This document shows positions 24,307 to 33,016 of a stretch of 64,000 nt of DNA, one piece after another. Positions within the stretch are counted from its first letter, which is position 1, and every line of letters begins with the position of its first letter. Location of the stretch: contig CAKTSK010000002.1 of assembly GCA_934597725.1 (NCBI GenBank), positions 1-64,000 on the forward strand, given 5' to 3'. The DNA comes from an uncultured Eubacteriales bacterium. GTDB taxonomy: Bacteria; Bacillota; Clostridia; Oscillospirales; Oscillospiraceae. The position numbers were made by a program, and so were the translations under genes. Under the pieces are notes generated by a model. The model made no database searches, was not told where the DNA came from, and saw only the letters and a program-made list of their open reading frames with translations.

Positions 24307-24702
24307 ATGAAGAAACAACCTCTTGTTCTGGCGCTGCTGTGCCTGCTGGCGCTGCTGGCCGGGTGCGGCGGCCAGGGGCCGCTGGCCGACGGGACCTACA
24401 CCATCGAGGTGACCCTCTCCGGCGGCTCCGGCCGGGCCAGCGTGGACTCCCCCGCCCGGCTGACCGTGCAGGGCAATACCTGCACAGCCACCATCACCTG
24501 GAGCAGCCCCCACTATGAATACATGCTGGTGGACGGGGTGCGTTATGAGCCTATCCAGGAACAGGGCAACGCCGCCGCCTTTGCCATCCCCGTGGTCCTG
24601 GACACTGACATGGCCGTCAGCGCCTCCACCGTGGCCATGGGCCAGCCCCACCTGATCGACTATACCTTGCACTTCTCGTCTGCAAGCATCCAAGGAGAAT
24701 GA
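24307..24702 (+). CDS. Small lipoprotein sharing the CbiK C-terminal domain
   Basis: This 131-residue lipoprotein (signal LLALLAGC) carries one beta-rich domain: DGTYTIEVTLSGGSGRA, ARLTVQGN, YEYMLVDGVRYEP, FAIPVVLD and YTLHFSSASI. The order and spacing of these strands match the C-terminal domain of the preceding lipoprotein CbiK, so the two are probably homologous. The pattern recalls NEAT-type haem-binding domains and proteins found next to iron ABC transporters, but this is a weak resemblance. It begins four bases after the cbiK stop and lies between chelatase and binding protein, suggesting a ligand relay at the cell surface. Confidence 0.8.
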   Translation: MKKQPLVLALLCLLALLAGCGGQGPLADGTYTIEVTLSGGSGRASVDSPARLTVQGNTCTATITWSSPHYEYMLVDGVRYEPIQEQGNAAAFAIPVVLDTDMAVSASTVAMGQPHLIDYTLHFSSASIQGE

Positions 24703-24705
24703 CCC

Positions 24706-25845
24706 ATGATGAAACGAACCCTCGCCGCCCTGCTGATCCTCAGCCTGTCCCTGTCCCTGCTGGCCGGCTGCGGCCAGCCCCCCGCCCAGGAGAGCGCCCT
24801 GGGCAACGGCTGGCAGCCGGAGCGTTCCCTGGCCCTGGACTACGCCACGGAGTTCGCCGTGGACTACTACGCCGGGGGCTATAAGCTGCTCACCCTGGGG
24901 GACGGCAGCCGCTTCCTGGTGGTGCCCGAAGGGGCCGAGGCGCCCGACGGCATCGCCCCGGACATCGTCCCCCTGTACCAGCCCATGCAAAACCTGTACC
25001 TGGCCGCTTCCGCCGCCATGTGCCTGTTCAACGCCCTGGACGGGCTGGATGCCATCCGCTTCTCCGGCACCAAAGCCGAGTCCTGGTACATCGACAACGC
25101 CAGGACCGCCATGGAGCAGGGGCAGATCCTGTTTGCCGGCAAATACAGCCAGCCGGACTATGAGATGCTCCTGGACCAGAACTGCCCCCTGGCCATCGAG
25201 TCGCTGATGATCGAGCACGCAGAGCAGGTCAAGGACAAGCTGCAGGAACTGGGCATCGCCGTGCTGGTGGACCAGTCCAGCCGGGAGGCCCACCCCCTGG
25301 GCCGCACCGAGTGGATCAAGCTCTACGGCGCGCTGCTGGACCGGGAGGAGGAGGCCGCCGCCCTCTTTGACCAGCAGAAAGCCTACCTGGAGGGCATCGA
25401 CGCCCAGCCCACCGGCAAGACCGTGGCCTTCTTCTACATCAACTCCTCCGGGGCGGTGGTGGCCCGCAAGCCCGGAGACTACATCACCAAAATGATCGAT
25501 CTGGCCGGCGGGACCTACGTTTTCCAGGACCTGGGCGAGAGCGAGAAGGAGACCTCCTCCGTGACCATGGAGATGGAGGCTTTCTTCGCCGCCGCCAAGG
25601 ACGCCGACTACATCATCTACAACAGCACCATCGACGGCGAGGTCACCACCCTGGACGACCTGCTGCAAAAAAGCCCCCTGCTGGCGCAGATGAAGGCTGT
25701 GCAAACCGACCAGGTCTGGTGCACCAGCGAAAACATGTATCAGGAGACCACCCAGCTGGGCCAGATGATCCAGAGCTTCCATCAGATCTTCTCCGGCCAG
25801 GCCGAGCAGACCGAGCAGCTGCCCTATCTCTACCGGCTGCACTGA
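24706..25845 (+). CDS. ABC transporter substrate-binding lipoprotein (BtuF/FepB type)
   Basis: This 379-residue protein has a lipoprotein signal (LSLSLSLLAGC) and the two-lobed fold of metal-chelate binding proteins (PF01497 type). Recognisable segments are FSGTKAESWYIDNA, CPLAIESLMIEH, LGRTEWIKLYGALL and AGGTYVFQDLG. The ligand could be cobalamin, cobinamide, haem or a siderophore. The riboswitch and neighbours favour a corrinoid or a precursor. It starts three bases after the previous gene, with AAGGAGAA as ribosome site. Confidence 0.9.
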   Translation: MMKRTLAALLILSLSLSLLAGCGQPPAQESALGNGWQPERSLALDYATEFAVDYYAGGYKLLTLGDGSRFLVVPEGAEAPDGIAPDIVPLYQPMQNLYLAASAAMCLFNALDGLDAIRFSGTKAESWYIDNARTAMEQGQILFAGKYSQPDYEMLLDQNCPLAIESLMIEHAEQVKDKLQELGIAVLVDQSSREAHPLGRTEWIKLYGALLDREEEAAALFDQQKAYLEGIDAQPTGKTVAFFYINSSGAVVARKPGDYITKMIDLAGGTYVFQDLGESEKETSSVTMEMEAFFAAAKDADYIIYNSTIDGEVTTLDDLLQKSPLLAQMKAVQTDQVWCTSENMYQETTQLGQMIQSFHQIFSGQAEQTEQLPYLYRLH

Positions 25846-25934
25846 GCCGGGCGGTCTCTCCCCCGTCGCCCTGCTGCCCCACCGGGCGGCAGGGCATCCT
25901 TCTCCCGGAACGACGCAGAAAGGCGGTCTTACCC

Positions 25935-27014
25935 ATGCGGCAACCACCCACTTCCCCCGGCAGGGGCGGCGGCACCGGCCGCTTCCTGCTGGTGCTGGCC
26001 CTGCTGGCGGCCCTGCTGGCCCTGGGCTTCCTGCTCAACATCACCCTGGGCTCGGTGTCCATCGCCCCCGGCGAGGTCTTTTCCCTGCTGGGGCAGGGCC
26101 TGCGGGCCCTTTGGCCCGGCGGCGGGACTGCCCTGCCGGACCAGACCACCGCCGGACAGATCCTGTTTCACATCCGCCTGCCCCGGCTGCTGCTGGCGGC
26201 GGTGCTGGGCGGGGCCTTGTCGGTGTCGGGCTACCTCTTGCAGGTCTTTTTCCGCAACCCCATTGCCGGACCCTTTGAGCTGGGCATCTCCTCGGGGGCC
26301 AAGATGGTGGTGGGCATCACCCTGGTCTTTCTGCCGGGCCTGCTGCGGGGGGGCGCGCTGACTCTGGTGGGGGCGGCCTTTCTGGGCTCCCTGCTCATCA
26401 CGGGCCTGCTGCTGGTCTTTTCCCGCCGGGTGACGCGGATGTCGCTGCTGCTGGTCATCGGGATCATGATCGGCTATGTGTGCAGCGCCGTGACCGACAT
26501 TTGCATCACCTTTGCCGAGGACCACGACATCGCCCACCTCACCAACTGGTCCATGGGCTCCTTCTCCGGGGCCGACTGGGGCCAGGTGCGGACGGCGGCG
26601 GGGATCTGTCTGGTGGGGCTGGCCGGGGCGTGGCTGCTGGCCAAGCCCATGCAGGCCTACGCCCTGGGGGAGGGCTACGCCCGGAGCATGGGCCTGCGGG
26701 TGGACCTGTTCCGGCCCCTGCTGATCCTGTGCTCCAGCCTGCTCTCGGCCTGCGTGACCGCCTTTGCCGGCCCCATCTCCTTTGTGGGGGTGGCGGTGCC
26801 CCACATCACCCGGAGCCTGCTCCGGTCCTCCCGGCCCCGGCAGCTGATCCCGGCGGTCTTTCTCTGCGGCGGGGTCTTCTGCGTCTTTTGTGACCTGCTG
26901 GCCCGGACCCTGCTCTCCCCCACCGAGCTGAAGATCGGCACCGTCACCGCCGTGTTCGGCGCGCCGGTGGTCATTTCCATGATGCTCAAGCGCAAGGCCA
27001 TGGAGGAGGTGTGA
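25935..27014 (+). CDS. FecCD-family ABC transporter permease (BtuC type)
   Basis: The 359-residue permease starts at MRQPPT behind AGAAAGGCGG. It has about ten membrane helices and the family segments LGSVSIAPGEVF, IRLPRLLLAAVLGGALSVSG, FRNPIAGPFELGISSGA and GPISFVGVAVPHI. It would form a homodimer with two copies of the ATPase encoded next. The 89 bases before it, after the binding-protein gene, show no terminator. Confidence 0.94.
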   Translation: MRQPPTSPGRGGGTGRFLLVLALLAALLALGFLLNITLGSVSIAPGEVFSLLGQGLRALWPGGGTALPDQTTAGQILFHIRLPRLLLAAVLGGALSVSGYLLQVFFRNPIAGPFELGISSGAKMVVGITLVFLPGLLRGGALTLVGAAFLGSLLITGLLLVFSRRVTRMSLLLVIGIMIGYVCSAVTDICITFAEDHDIAHLTNWSMGSFSGADWGQVRTAAGICLVGLAGAWLLAKPMQAYALGEGYARSMGLRVDLFRPLLILCSSLLSACVTAFAGPISFVGVAVPHITRSLLRSSRPRQLIPAVFLCGGVFCVFCDLLARTLLSPTELKIGTVTAVFGAPVVISMMLKRKAMEEV

Positions 27015-27016
27015 GG

Positions 27017-28126
27017 ATGGTCCCCTATGTTCAAGTGGAAGACCTGGCCGTGGGCTACGACGGCCGGGTGCTTCTGGACGGTCTCGGGTTTCAGCTGGCG
27101 CGGGGCGACATCCTGACCCTCATCGGCCCCAACGGGGCAGGAAAATCCACCATTCTCAAGACCCTCACCCGCCAGCTCCGGCGGCTGGCCGGCGCGGTGG
27201 TCCTGGACGGCCAGGAGATCAGCGCCTGGTCCCCCAAGGAGCTGGCCCGGCAGCTGGCGGTGGTCCTCACCGACCGCCCCCGGCCGGAGCTTCTCACCTG
27301 CCGGGAGCTGGTGGCCCTGGGGCGCTACCCCTACACCAACCTGCTGGACCGGCACACTGCCCGGGACACCGCTGCCGTGGACAACGCCCTGTCCCTGGTC
27401 CAGGCCCGGGAGCTGGCCGACCTGCCCTTTGCCACCCTGTCCGACGGCCAGCGGCAGCGGGTCCTGCTGGCCCGTGCCCTGTGCCAGCAGCCCAAGCTGC
27501 TGGTGCTGGACGAGCCTACCGCCTACCTGGACCTGCGGTATAAGATCGAGTTTCTGGACCTTCTGCGTACCCTGGCCCGGCAGGAGGGGATCACGGTGCT
27601 GCTGTCGCTGCACGAGATCGACCTGGCCGCCAAGGTATCCGACTATCTGTTGTGCGTGCGGGAGGACCGCGCCCTGTCCTTCGGCACCCCGGAGGAGCTG
27701 CTGTCCGCCGGCGCCGTGGAAGCCCTGTACGGCATGAACGCCGGGTCCTATCACCCCCTGCTGGGCAGCGTGGAGCTGAAAAAGCCCACCGGCCCGCCCA
27801 CCCTCTTCGTGGTGGCCGGCGGGGGGCGGGGCATCCCCTGGTACCGGGCGCTGCAAAAACGGCGGCAGGCTTTTGCCGCCGGCATCCTCTTTGACAACGA
27901 CGTGGACTGTCCCGTGGCCCTGGCCCTGAGCGACCAGGTGGTGACCACGCCCGCCTTTTCCCCGCCCACCCAGGCGCTGTTTCAGCAAGCCGCCGCCCTG
28001 CTCACCCGCTGCGGCCGGGTGCTGGACGCCGGCACGCCGGTGGGTCCCTACAACCAAGCCAACGGACAGCTGCTGGCCCTGGCCCGGGAACGAGGCCTGC
28101 CGGTGCTGGACCATCTGCCCGACTGA
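27017..28126 (+). CDS. BtuD/FepC-type ABC ATPase with C-terminal extension
   Basis: I start at ATG 27017, seven bases after GGAGG. Residues 1 to about 255 are the ATPase: Walker A GPNGAGKST, signature LSDGQRQRVLLARAL, Walker B LLVLDEP and switch His in LSLHEID. The Q-loop position reads VVLTDR, a variant seen in chelate transporters. An extra domain of about 110 residues follows (TLFVVAGGGRGIPWYRALQK ... VALALSDQVVTT). It has Rossmann-like alternation and no recognised function. The permease stop lies two bases upstream of this start, so the pair is coupled. Confidence 0.92.
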   Translation: MVPYVQVEDLAVGYDGRVLLDGLGFQLARGDILTLIGPNGAGKSTILKTLTRQLRRLAGAVVLDGQEISAWSPKELARQLAVVLTDRPRPELLTCRELVALGRYPYTNLLDRHTARDTAAVDNALSLVQARELADLPFATLSDGQRQRVLLARALCQQPKLLVLDEPTAYLDLRYKIEFLDLLRTLARQEGITVLLSLHEIDLAAKVSDYLLCVREDRALSFGTPEELLSAGAVEALYGMNAGSYHPLLGSVELKKPTGPPTLFVVAGGGRGIPWYRALQKRRQAFAAGILFDNDVDCPVALALSDQVVTTPAFSPPTQALFQQAAALLTRCGRVLDAGTPVGPYNQANGQLLALARERGLPVLDHLPD

Positions 28127-28140
28127 AAGGAGGCTTTGCC

Positions 28141-29502
28141 ATGTCCCTTCCCCGGCTCCTGCTGGCCGGCACCCACAGCGGCTGCGGCAAGACCACCGTC
28201 ACCTGCGCCCTGCTGCAGGCCCTGAAAGACCGGGGCCTGCCGGTGGCCGCCTTCAAATGCGGCCCGGACTATCTCGATCCCCTGTTCCACCGGGAGATCA
28301 TCGGCGCCAAAAGCGCCAACCTGGACCTGTTCTTCTTCTCCCCGGACACCGCCCGTCAGGTGCTGGCCAGACAGAGCGCCGGCTGCGCGGTGAGTTTGCT
28401 GGAGGGGGTCATGGGCTTTTACGACGGCCTGGGCCTGACCTCCCCCCGGGCCAGCTCCTACGACCTGGCCCGGGTCACCGAGACCCCCGTAGTGCTGGTG
28501 GTGAACGCCCGGGGGGCCAGCCTGTCCCTGCTGGCCCAGATCCACGGCTTTCTCGGCCTGTTCCCGGACCCCCAGATCCGGGGCGTGCTGCTCAACCAGT
28601 GCGCCCCCACGACCTATGAGGCCCTGGCCCCGGCCATCCGTTCCCGCTTCGGCGGGGCGGTGCGCCCCCTGGGCTTTCTGCCGCCGCTGCCCCAGTGCCG
28701 CCTGGACAGCCGCCACCTGGGGCTGGTCCCCGCCGGAGAGGTCGCCGGCCTGCCCGAAAAACTCCGGACCCTGGCCCGACAGGCAGAGAAAACCGTGGAC
28801 CTGGACGGCCTGCTGGCCCTGGCCCGGCAAGCGCCGCCCCTCCCCCCACCGCCGCCCCCGGCCCCGCCGGGAGAGCGGGTCCGCATCGCCGTGGCCCAGG
28901 ACGCCGCCTTCTGCTTCCGCTATCCCGACAGCCTGGCCGTGCTAGAAGAGCTGGGGGCCGAGCTGGTCCCCTTCAGCCCCCTGGCCCACCGGCAGTTGCC
29001 GGAGCCCATCCACGGTCTCTATCTCTGCGGCGGCTATCCCGAGCTTCACGCCCAGGCGCTGAGCGAAAACGTCTCCCTGCGCCGGCAGATCCGGGCGGCC
29101 CTGACGGACGGGCTGCCCTGCGTGGCTGAGTGCGGCGGCTTCCTGTATCTCACCCAGGCCATCGGCCCCCATCCCATGGTGGGCCTGCTGCCGGGGACCT
29201 GCTTCGACACCGGACGGCTCACCCGCTTTGGCTACGTCACCCTGCGGGCCAAGGCGGACAACCTGCTCTGCCGGGCCGGGGAGACCCTGCCCGCCCACGA
29301 GTTCCACCACTGGGACTGCACCTGTCCGGGGGAGGCCTTCACCGCCGCAAAGCCCTCCGGCCGGCAGTGGGACTGCGTCGTGGCCACCGACACCCTCTAC
29401 GCCGGCTTCCCCCACCTGCATTTCCGCGCCAGCCCCGCCGCTGCCGCCCGCTTTTATCACGCCTGCCGAAAGGAGAAACACCGCCATGCCGGGACCTCTT
29501 GA
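28141..29502 (+). CDS. cbiA: Cobyrinate a,c-diamide synthase
   Basis: The enzyme amidates the a and c carboxylates of cobyrinic acid using glutamine and ATP. The 453 residues show the P-loop GTHSGCGKTT, the substrate loop AFKCGPDYLDPLFH and a class I glutamine amidotransferase domain with LCGGYPE and nucleophile Cys in AECGGFLYL. Its length is as expected. It overlaps cbiC by 17 bases. Confidence 0.97.
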   Translation: MSLPRLLLAGTHSGCGKTTVTCALLQALKDRGLPVAAFKCGPDYLDPLFHREIIGAKSANLDLFFFSPDTARQVLARQSAGCAVSLLEGVMGFYDGLGLTSPRASSYDLARVTETPVVLVVNARGASLSLLAQIHGFLGLFPDPQIRGVLLNQCAPTTYEALAPAIRSRFGGAVRPLGFLPPLPQCRLDSRHLGLVPAGEVAGLPEKLRTLARQAEKTVDLDGLLALARQAPPLPPPPPPAPPGERVRIAVAQDAAFCFRYPDSLAVLEELGAELVPFSPLAHRQLPEPIHGLYLCGGYPELHAQALSENVSLRRQIRAALTDGLPCVAECGGFLYLTQAIGPHPMVGLLPGTCFDTGRLTRFGYVTLRAKADNLLCRAGETLPAHEFHHWDCTCPGEAFTAAKPSGRQWDCVVATDTLYAGFPHLHFRASPAAAARFYHACRKEKHRHAGTS

Positions 29503-30109
29503 CCCCAAAGACATCGAAGCCCGCAGCTTCGCCATCCTCACCCAGGAGCTGGGCCCCCGGACCTTCCCGCCGGAGATCGCCCCAATCGTCTACCGGACCA
29601 TCCACACCACCGCCGACTTTTCCTATGCCGACACCCTGGTCTTTTCCCCCCACGCCGTCGAGCAGGGGCTGGACGCCCTGCGGGCCGGGTGCGACATCGT
29701 CACCGACACCCAGATGGCCAAGGCCGGCATCAACAAGACTGCCCTGGCCTCCCTGGGCGGGCAGGTCCACTGCTTCATGTCCGACCCGGAGGTGGCCCAG
29801 GAAGCCGCCCGCCGGGGGGTGACCCGGGCCGCCGTCTCCATGGAGCGGGCCGCTGCCCTGGACAAGCCCTGTCTCTTTGCCATCGGCAACGCCCCCACCG
29901 CCCTGCTCCAGCTGCTCCGGCTGGCCCAGGAGGGGAAGGTGCGGCCCGCCCTGGTCATCGGCGTGCCGGTGGGCTTTGTGAACGTGGTGGAGAGCAAGGA
30001 GCTGCTCCTGGCCTCCCCCCTCCCCCACATCGTCGCCCGGGGGCGGAAAGGGGGCAGCAATGTGGCCGCTGCCATCTGCAACGCCCTGCTCTATCAGCTG
30101 ACCCGATGA
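29486..30109 (+). CDS. cbiC: Cobalt-precorrin-8 methylmutase
   Basis: CbiC moves the methyl group from C11 to C12, giving cobyrinic acid. The 207 residues contain the catalytic histidine region VYRTIHTTADFSYADTL, then TDTQMAKAGINKTAL, FAIGNAPTALLQLL and GVPVGFVNVVESKE, all typical. It begins at ATG behind GAAAGGAGAAAC within the end of cbiA and ends in an ATGA overlap with cbiD. Confidence 0.96.
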   Translation: MPGPLDPKDIEARSFAILTQELGPRTFPPEIAPIVYRTIHTTADFSYADTLVFSPHAVEQGLDALRAGCDIVTDTQMAKAGINKTALASLGGQVHCFMSDPEVAQEAARRGVTRAAVSMERAAALDKPCLFAIGNAPTALLQLLRLAQEGKVRPALVIGVPVGFVNVVESKELLLASPLPHIVARGRKGGSNVAAAICNALLYQLTR

Positions 30110-31242
30110 GCGCCCTGGACGCCTATCTGGTCAAAGACGGCAAGCCCCTGCGCCTGGGCTACACCACCGGCTCCTGCGCCGCAGCAGCGGCCAAGGCCGC
30201 AGCCTGGATGCTCCTCACCGGCCACCGGAAACCGCGCATCCGCCTGCTCACCCCCAAGGGGATCGCGCTGGACCTGCCGGTGCTGGACATCTGCCAGACC
30301 CCGGAGCAGGTCTCCTGCGCCATCGAGAAGGACAGCGGCGACGACCCGGACAGCACCAACGGCGTACACATCGTGGCCACCGTTTCCTTCACGGACCAGC
30401 CCGGCATCCAGCTCCAGGGCGGGCCGGGCGTGGGCCGGGTGACCCGGCGGGGGCTGGACCAGCCGGTGGGCGAAGCCGCCATCAACACCGTGCCCCGGCA
30501 GATGATCCTGGACAACGTGGCCCAGGTCTGCCGCCTGACGGACTATCCCGGCGGGCTGCGGGTGGTCCTGTCCGTGCCAGGGGGCGAGGCCCTGGCCCAG
30601 CGGACCTTCAACCCCCGGCTGGGCATCGTGGGCGGCATCTCCATCCTGGGGACCACCGGCATCGTGGAGCCTATGAGCGAGCAGGCTCTGGTGGACACCA
30701 TCGCCGTGGAGCTGCGCCAGCGCCGGGCCGACGGGGCGGACACCGCCCTGCTCACCCCCGGCAACTACGGGGCATCCTTTCTCCGGGACCGGCTGGGGGC
30801 GGACCCCGACCGGGCCGTGCTCTGCTCCAACTTCATCGGTGACGCGCTGCACCTCTGCCAAAGCCTTTCCTTTCCGCAAGTGCTGCTGGCGGGCCACCTG
30901 GGCAAGCTGGTCAAGTGCGCCGGGGGGATGCGGAACACCCACTCCAAGTATGGCGACTGCCGCATGGAGATCCTGGCCGCTCACGCCGCCGCCTGCGGCC
31001 TGCCCGCCCCGGCAGCGGAAGAACTGCTGACCTGCGTCACCTGCGACGACGCGCTGCGGGTGCTGGACGAACACCACCTGCGGACCGCCGTGCTGGACCG
31101 GGTGCTGGACAAAATCCTCTTTCACCTGCGCCCCCTGTGCCCGGACGCGGCACTGGGCGTGATCCTCTATTCCAATTCCTATGGCCTGCTGGCCCAGAGC
31201 GCCAATGCGCCGGACCTGCTGCGCCGCTGTAAGGAGGTATGA
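30106..31242 (+). CDS. cbiD: Cobalt-precorrin-5B (C1)-methyltransferase
   Basis: CbiD methylates C1 of the anaerobic-pathway intermediate. The 378-residue protein has the hallmark N-terminus GYTTGSCAAAAAKAA, the central LGTTGIVEPMSE and the family motif GHLGKLVKCAGGMRNTHS. Presence of cbiD together with cbiG marks the early-cobalt, oxygen-independent route. It overlaps cbiC by four bases. Confidence 0.97.
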   Translation: MSALDAYLVKDGKPLRLGYTTGSCAAAAAKAAAWMLLTGHRKPRIRLLTPKGIALDLPVLDICQTPEQVSCAIEKDSGDDPDSTNGVHIVATVSFTDQPGIQLQGGPGVGRVTRRGLDQPVGEAAINTVPRQMILDNVAQVCRLTDYPGGLRVVLSVPGGEALAQRTFNPRLGIVGGISILGTTGIVEPMSEQALVDTIAVELRQRRADGADTALLTPGNYGASFLRDRLGADPDRAVLCSNFIGDALHLCQSLSFPQVLLAGHLGKLVKCAGGMRNTHSKYGDCRMEILAAHAAACGLPAPAAEELLTCVTCDDALRVLDEHHLRTAVLDRVLDKILFHLRPLCPDAALGVILYSNSYGLLAQSANAPDLLRRCKEV

Positions 31243-31244
31243 CC

Positions 31245-32000
31245 ATGGTACACTTTGTGGGCGCCGGAAGCGGCGCACCGGACCTCATCACCCTGCGGGG
31301 CGCCCGCCTGCTGGAGGAGGCAGACGTGATCCTCTACGCCGGGTCCCTGGTGAACCCGGCCCTGCTGGACCGGGCCAAGCCCGCCTGCGCCTGTCACAAC
31401 ACCGCCGCCATGACCCTGGAAGAGGTCCTCGCCGTCATCCGCACGGCAGAGGACCAGGGCAAAGAGATCGTCCGCCTGCACACCGGCGACCCCAGCCTGT
31501 ACGGCGCGGTCCGGGAGCAGTTTGACGCCCTGGACCAGCTGGGGATTCCCTATGATGTCTGTCCCGGCGTGAGCGCCTTCTGCGGCGCGGCGGCGGCCCT
31601 GCACGCGGAATACACCCTGCCGGGGGTGAGCCAAACGGTCATCCTCACCCGGGTGGCCGGGCGCACCCCCGTGCCCCCCAAGGAATCCATCGCCGCCCTG
31701 GCGGCCCATCAGGCCACCATGATCCTCTTTCTCAGCACCGGCCTGACCGACGTGCTCCAGCAGGAGCTGCTGGCCGGCGGCTACCCCGGCCAGACCCCGG
31801 CGGCGGTGGTCTACAAGGCCACCTGGCCGGAAGAGCAGATCCTGCGCTGCACCGTGGACACCCTGCATGAGACCGTCACCCGGCAGGGGTGGACCAACAC
31901 GGCCCTCATCGTGGTGGGCCAGTGCCTGGGGACGGACTATCTGCGCTCGCTGCTCTATCACCCCGGCTTTTCCACCGGCTTCCGGGAGGCCACCCTATGA
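31245..32000 (+). CDS. cbiF: Cobalt-precorrin-4 C11-methyltransferase
   Basis: The 251-residue SAM enzyme of the tetrapyrrole methylase fold has VGAGSGAPDLITLRGARLL, HTGDPSLYGAVREQ, CPGVSAFCGAAAAL and the CbiF-typical AAVVYKATWPEEQIL. I prefer ATG 31245 over 31239 because the AAGGAGGT site would otherwise abut the start. It overlaps the next gene by four bases (ATGA). Confidence 0.96.
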   Translation: MVHFVGAGSGAPDLITLRGARLLEEADVILYAGSLVNPALLDRAKPACACHNTAAMTLEEVLAVIRTAEDQGKEIVRLHTGDPSLYGAVREQFDALDQLGIPYDVCPGVSAFCGAAAALHAEYTLPGVSQTVILTRVAGRTPVPPKESIAALAAHQATMILFLSTGLTDVLQQELLAGGYPGQTPAAVVYKATWPEEQILRCTVDTLHETVTRQGWTNTALIVVGQCLGTDYLRSLLYHPGFSTGFREATL

Positions 32001-33016
32001 ACGCCGCCCTGTTTGCCTACAGCCGCCAGGGCTGCGCCACCCTCCGGCGGCTCCGGGCCGCGCTGCCCGGCGCGACGGTGCGCGCCTTCGCCCCCGCCCG
32101 GCTGGCCCTGCCGCCGCTGGAGGCCATTCCCCAGCCCAGCCAGTCCTTTTACGGCGCCCAGTTCGCCTGGGCCGATGCCCTGCTTTTCGTGGGGTCCTGC
32201 GGGCTGGCCGTGCGGCTGATCGCCCCCCATGTGCAGGACAAAGCCACTGATCCAGCCGTGGTGGTGGTGGACGAACAGGCCGCCTTCGTCATCCCCCTGC
32301 TCTCGGGCCACCTGGGCGGGGCCAACGACCTGGCCCAACGGCTGGCAGATCAACTGTCTGCCACGGCGGTGATCACCACCGCCACCGACCGCCGGGGCCG
32401 CTTTGCCGCCGATGCCTGGGCCGCCCGCCAGGGCTATCCCTGGGCAGACCGCCAAGCGGCCAAGGCAGTCTCTGCCGCGATCCTGGAGGGGGACGTCCCC
32501 CTGTACAGCGACCTGCCCGTGACCGGGCCGTATCCGCCGGGGCTGGTCCCCGGACAGGAGGGGCCGGTGGGCATTTACATCGGCTATCGGACCCTGCGGC
32601 CCTTTGCCCGGACCATGGCCGTCTTTCCCCCGGTCCTCCACCTGGGCATCGGGTGCCGGAAGGGAGTCTCCCAAGCGCGCATTGCCCAGGTGGTCACAGA
32701 GGCCCTGGACCGCCACGGCCTGGACCGCCGGGCGGTGAAGCTGGTGGCCTCTCTGGACCGCAAGGCCGAGGAGCCGGGGCTGGTGGCCTTTGCCCGGCAC
32801 AACGGCTGGCCCCTGCGGTGCTATGCCCCGGACCGGCTCCGGCAGATCCACGGAGCGGTGAGCCCTTCCCCCTTCGTGGCAGAGGTCACCGGCGTGGACA
32901 ACGTCTGTGAGCGCGCGGCCCTGGTGGGGGCGGACCGCCTGCTGGCCCCCAAATACGCCCGGGACGGCGTGACCGTCGCCGTGGCCGCTGAGAAAGGAGC
33001 GGTGTCCTTTGTGTAA
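31997..33016 (+). CDS. cbiG: Cobalt-precorrin-5A hydrolase
   Basis: CbiG opens the delta-lactone and releases acetaldehyde, contracting the ring. The 339 residues show the N-terminal domain with LPLLSGHLGG-type motif VIPLLSGHLGGANDLAQRLA and the C-terminal LGIGCRKGVS and SLDRKAEEPGLVAFA segments that are hallmarks of CbiG. It overlaps cbiH by eight bases. Confidence 0.96.
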   Translation: MNAALFAYSRQGCATLRRLRAALPGATVRAFAPARLALPPLEAIPQPSQSFYGAQFAWADALLFVGSCGLAVRLIAPHVQDKATDPAVVVVDEQAAFVIPLLSGHLGGANDLAQRLADQLSATAVITTATDRRGRFAADAWAARQGYPWADRQAAKAVSAAILEGDVPLYSDLPVTGPYPPGLVPGQEGPVGIYIGYRTLRPFARTMAVFPPVLHLGIGCRKGVSQARIAQVVTEALDRHGLDRRAVKLVASLDRKAEEPGLVAFARHNGWPLRCYAPDRLRQIHGAVSPSPFVAEVTGVDNVCERAALVGADRLLAPKYARDGVTVAVAAEKGAVSFV

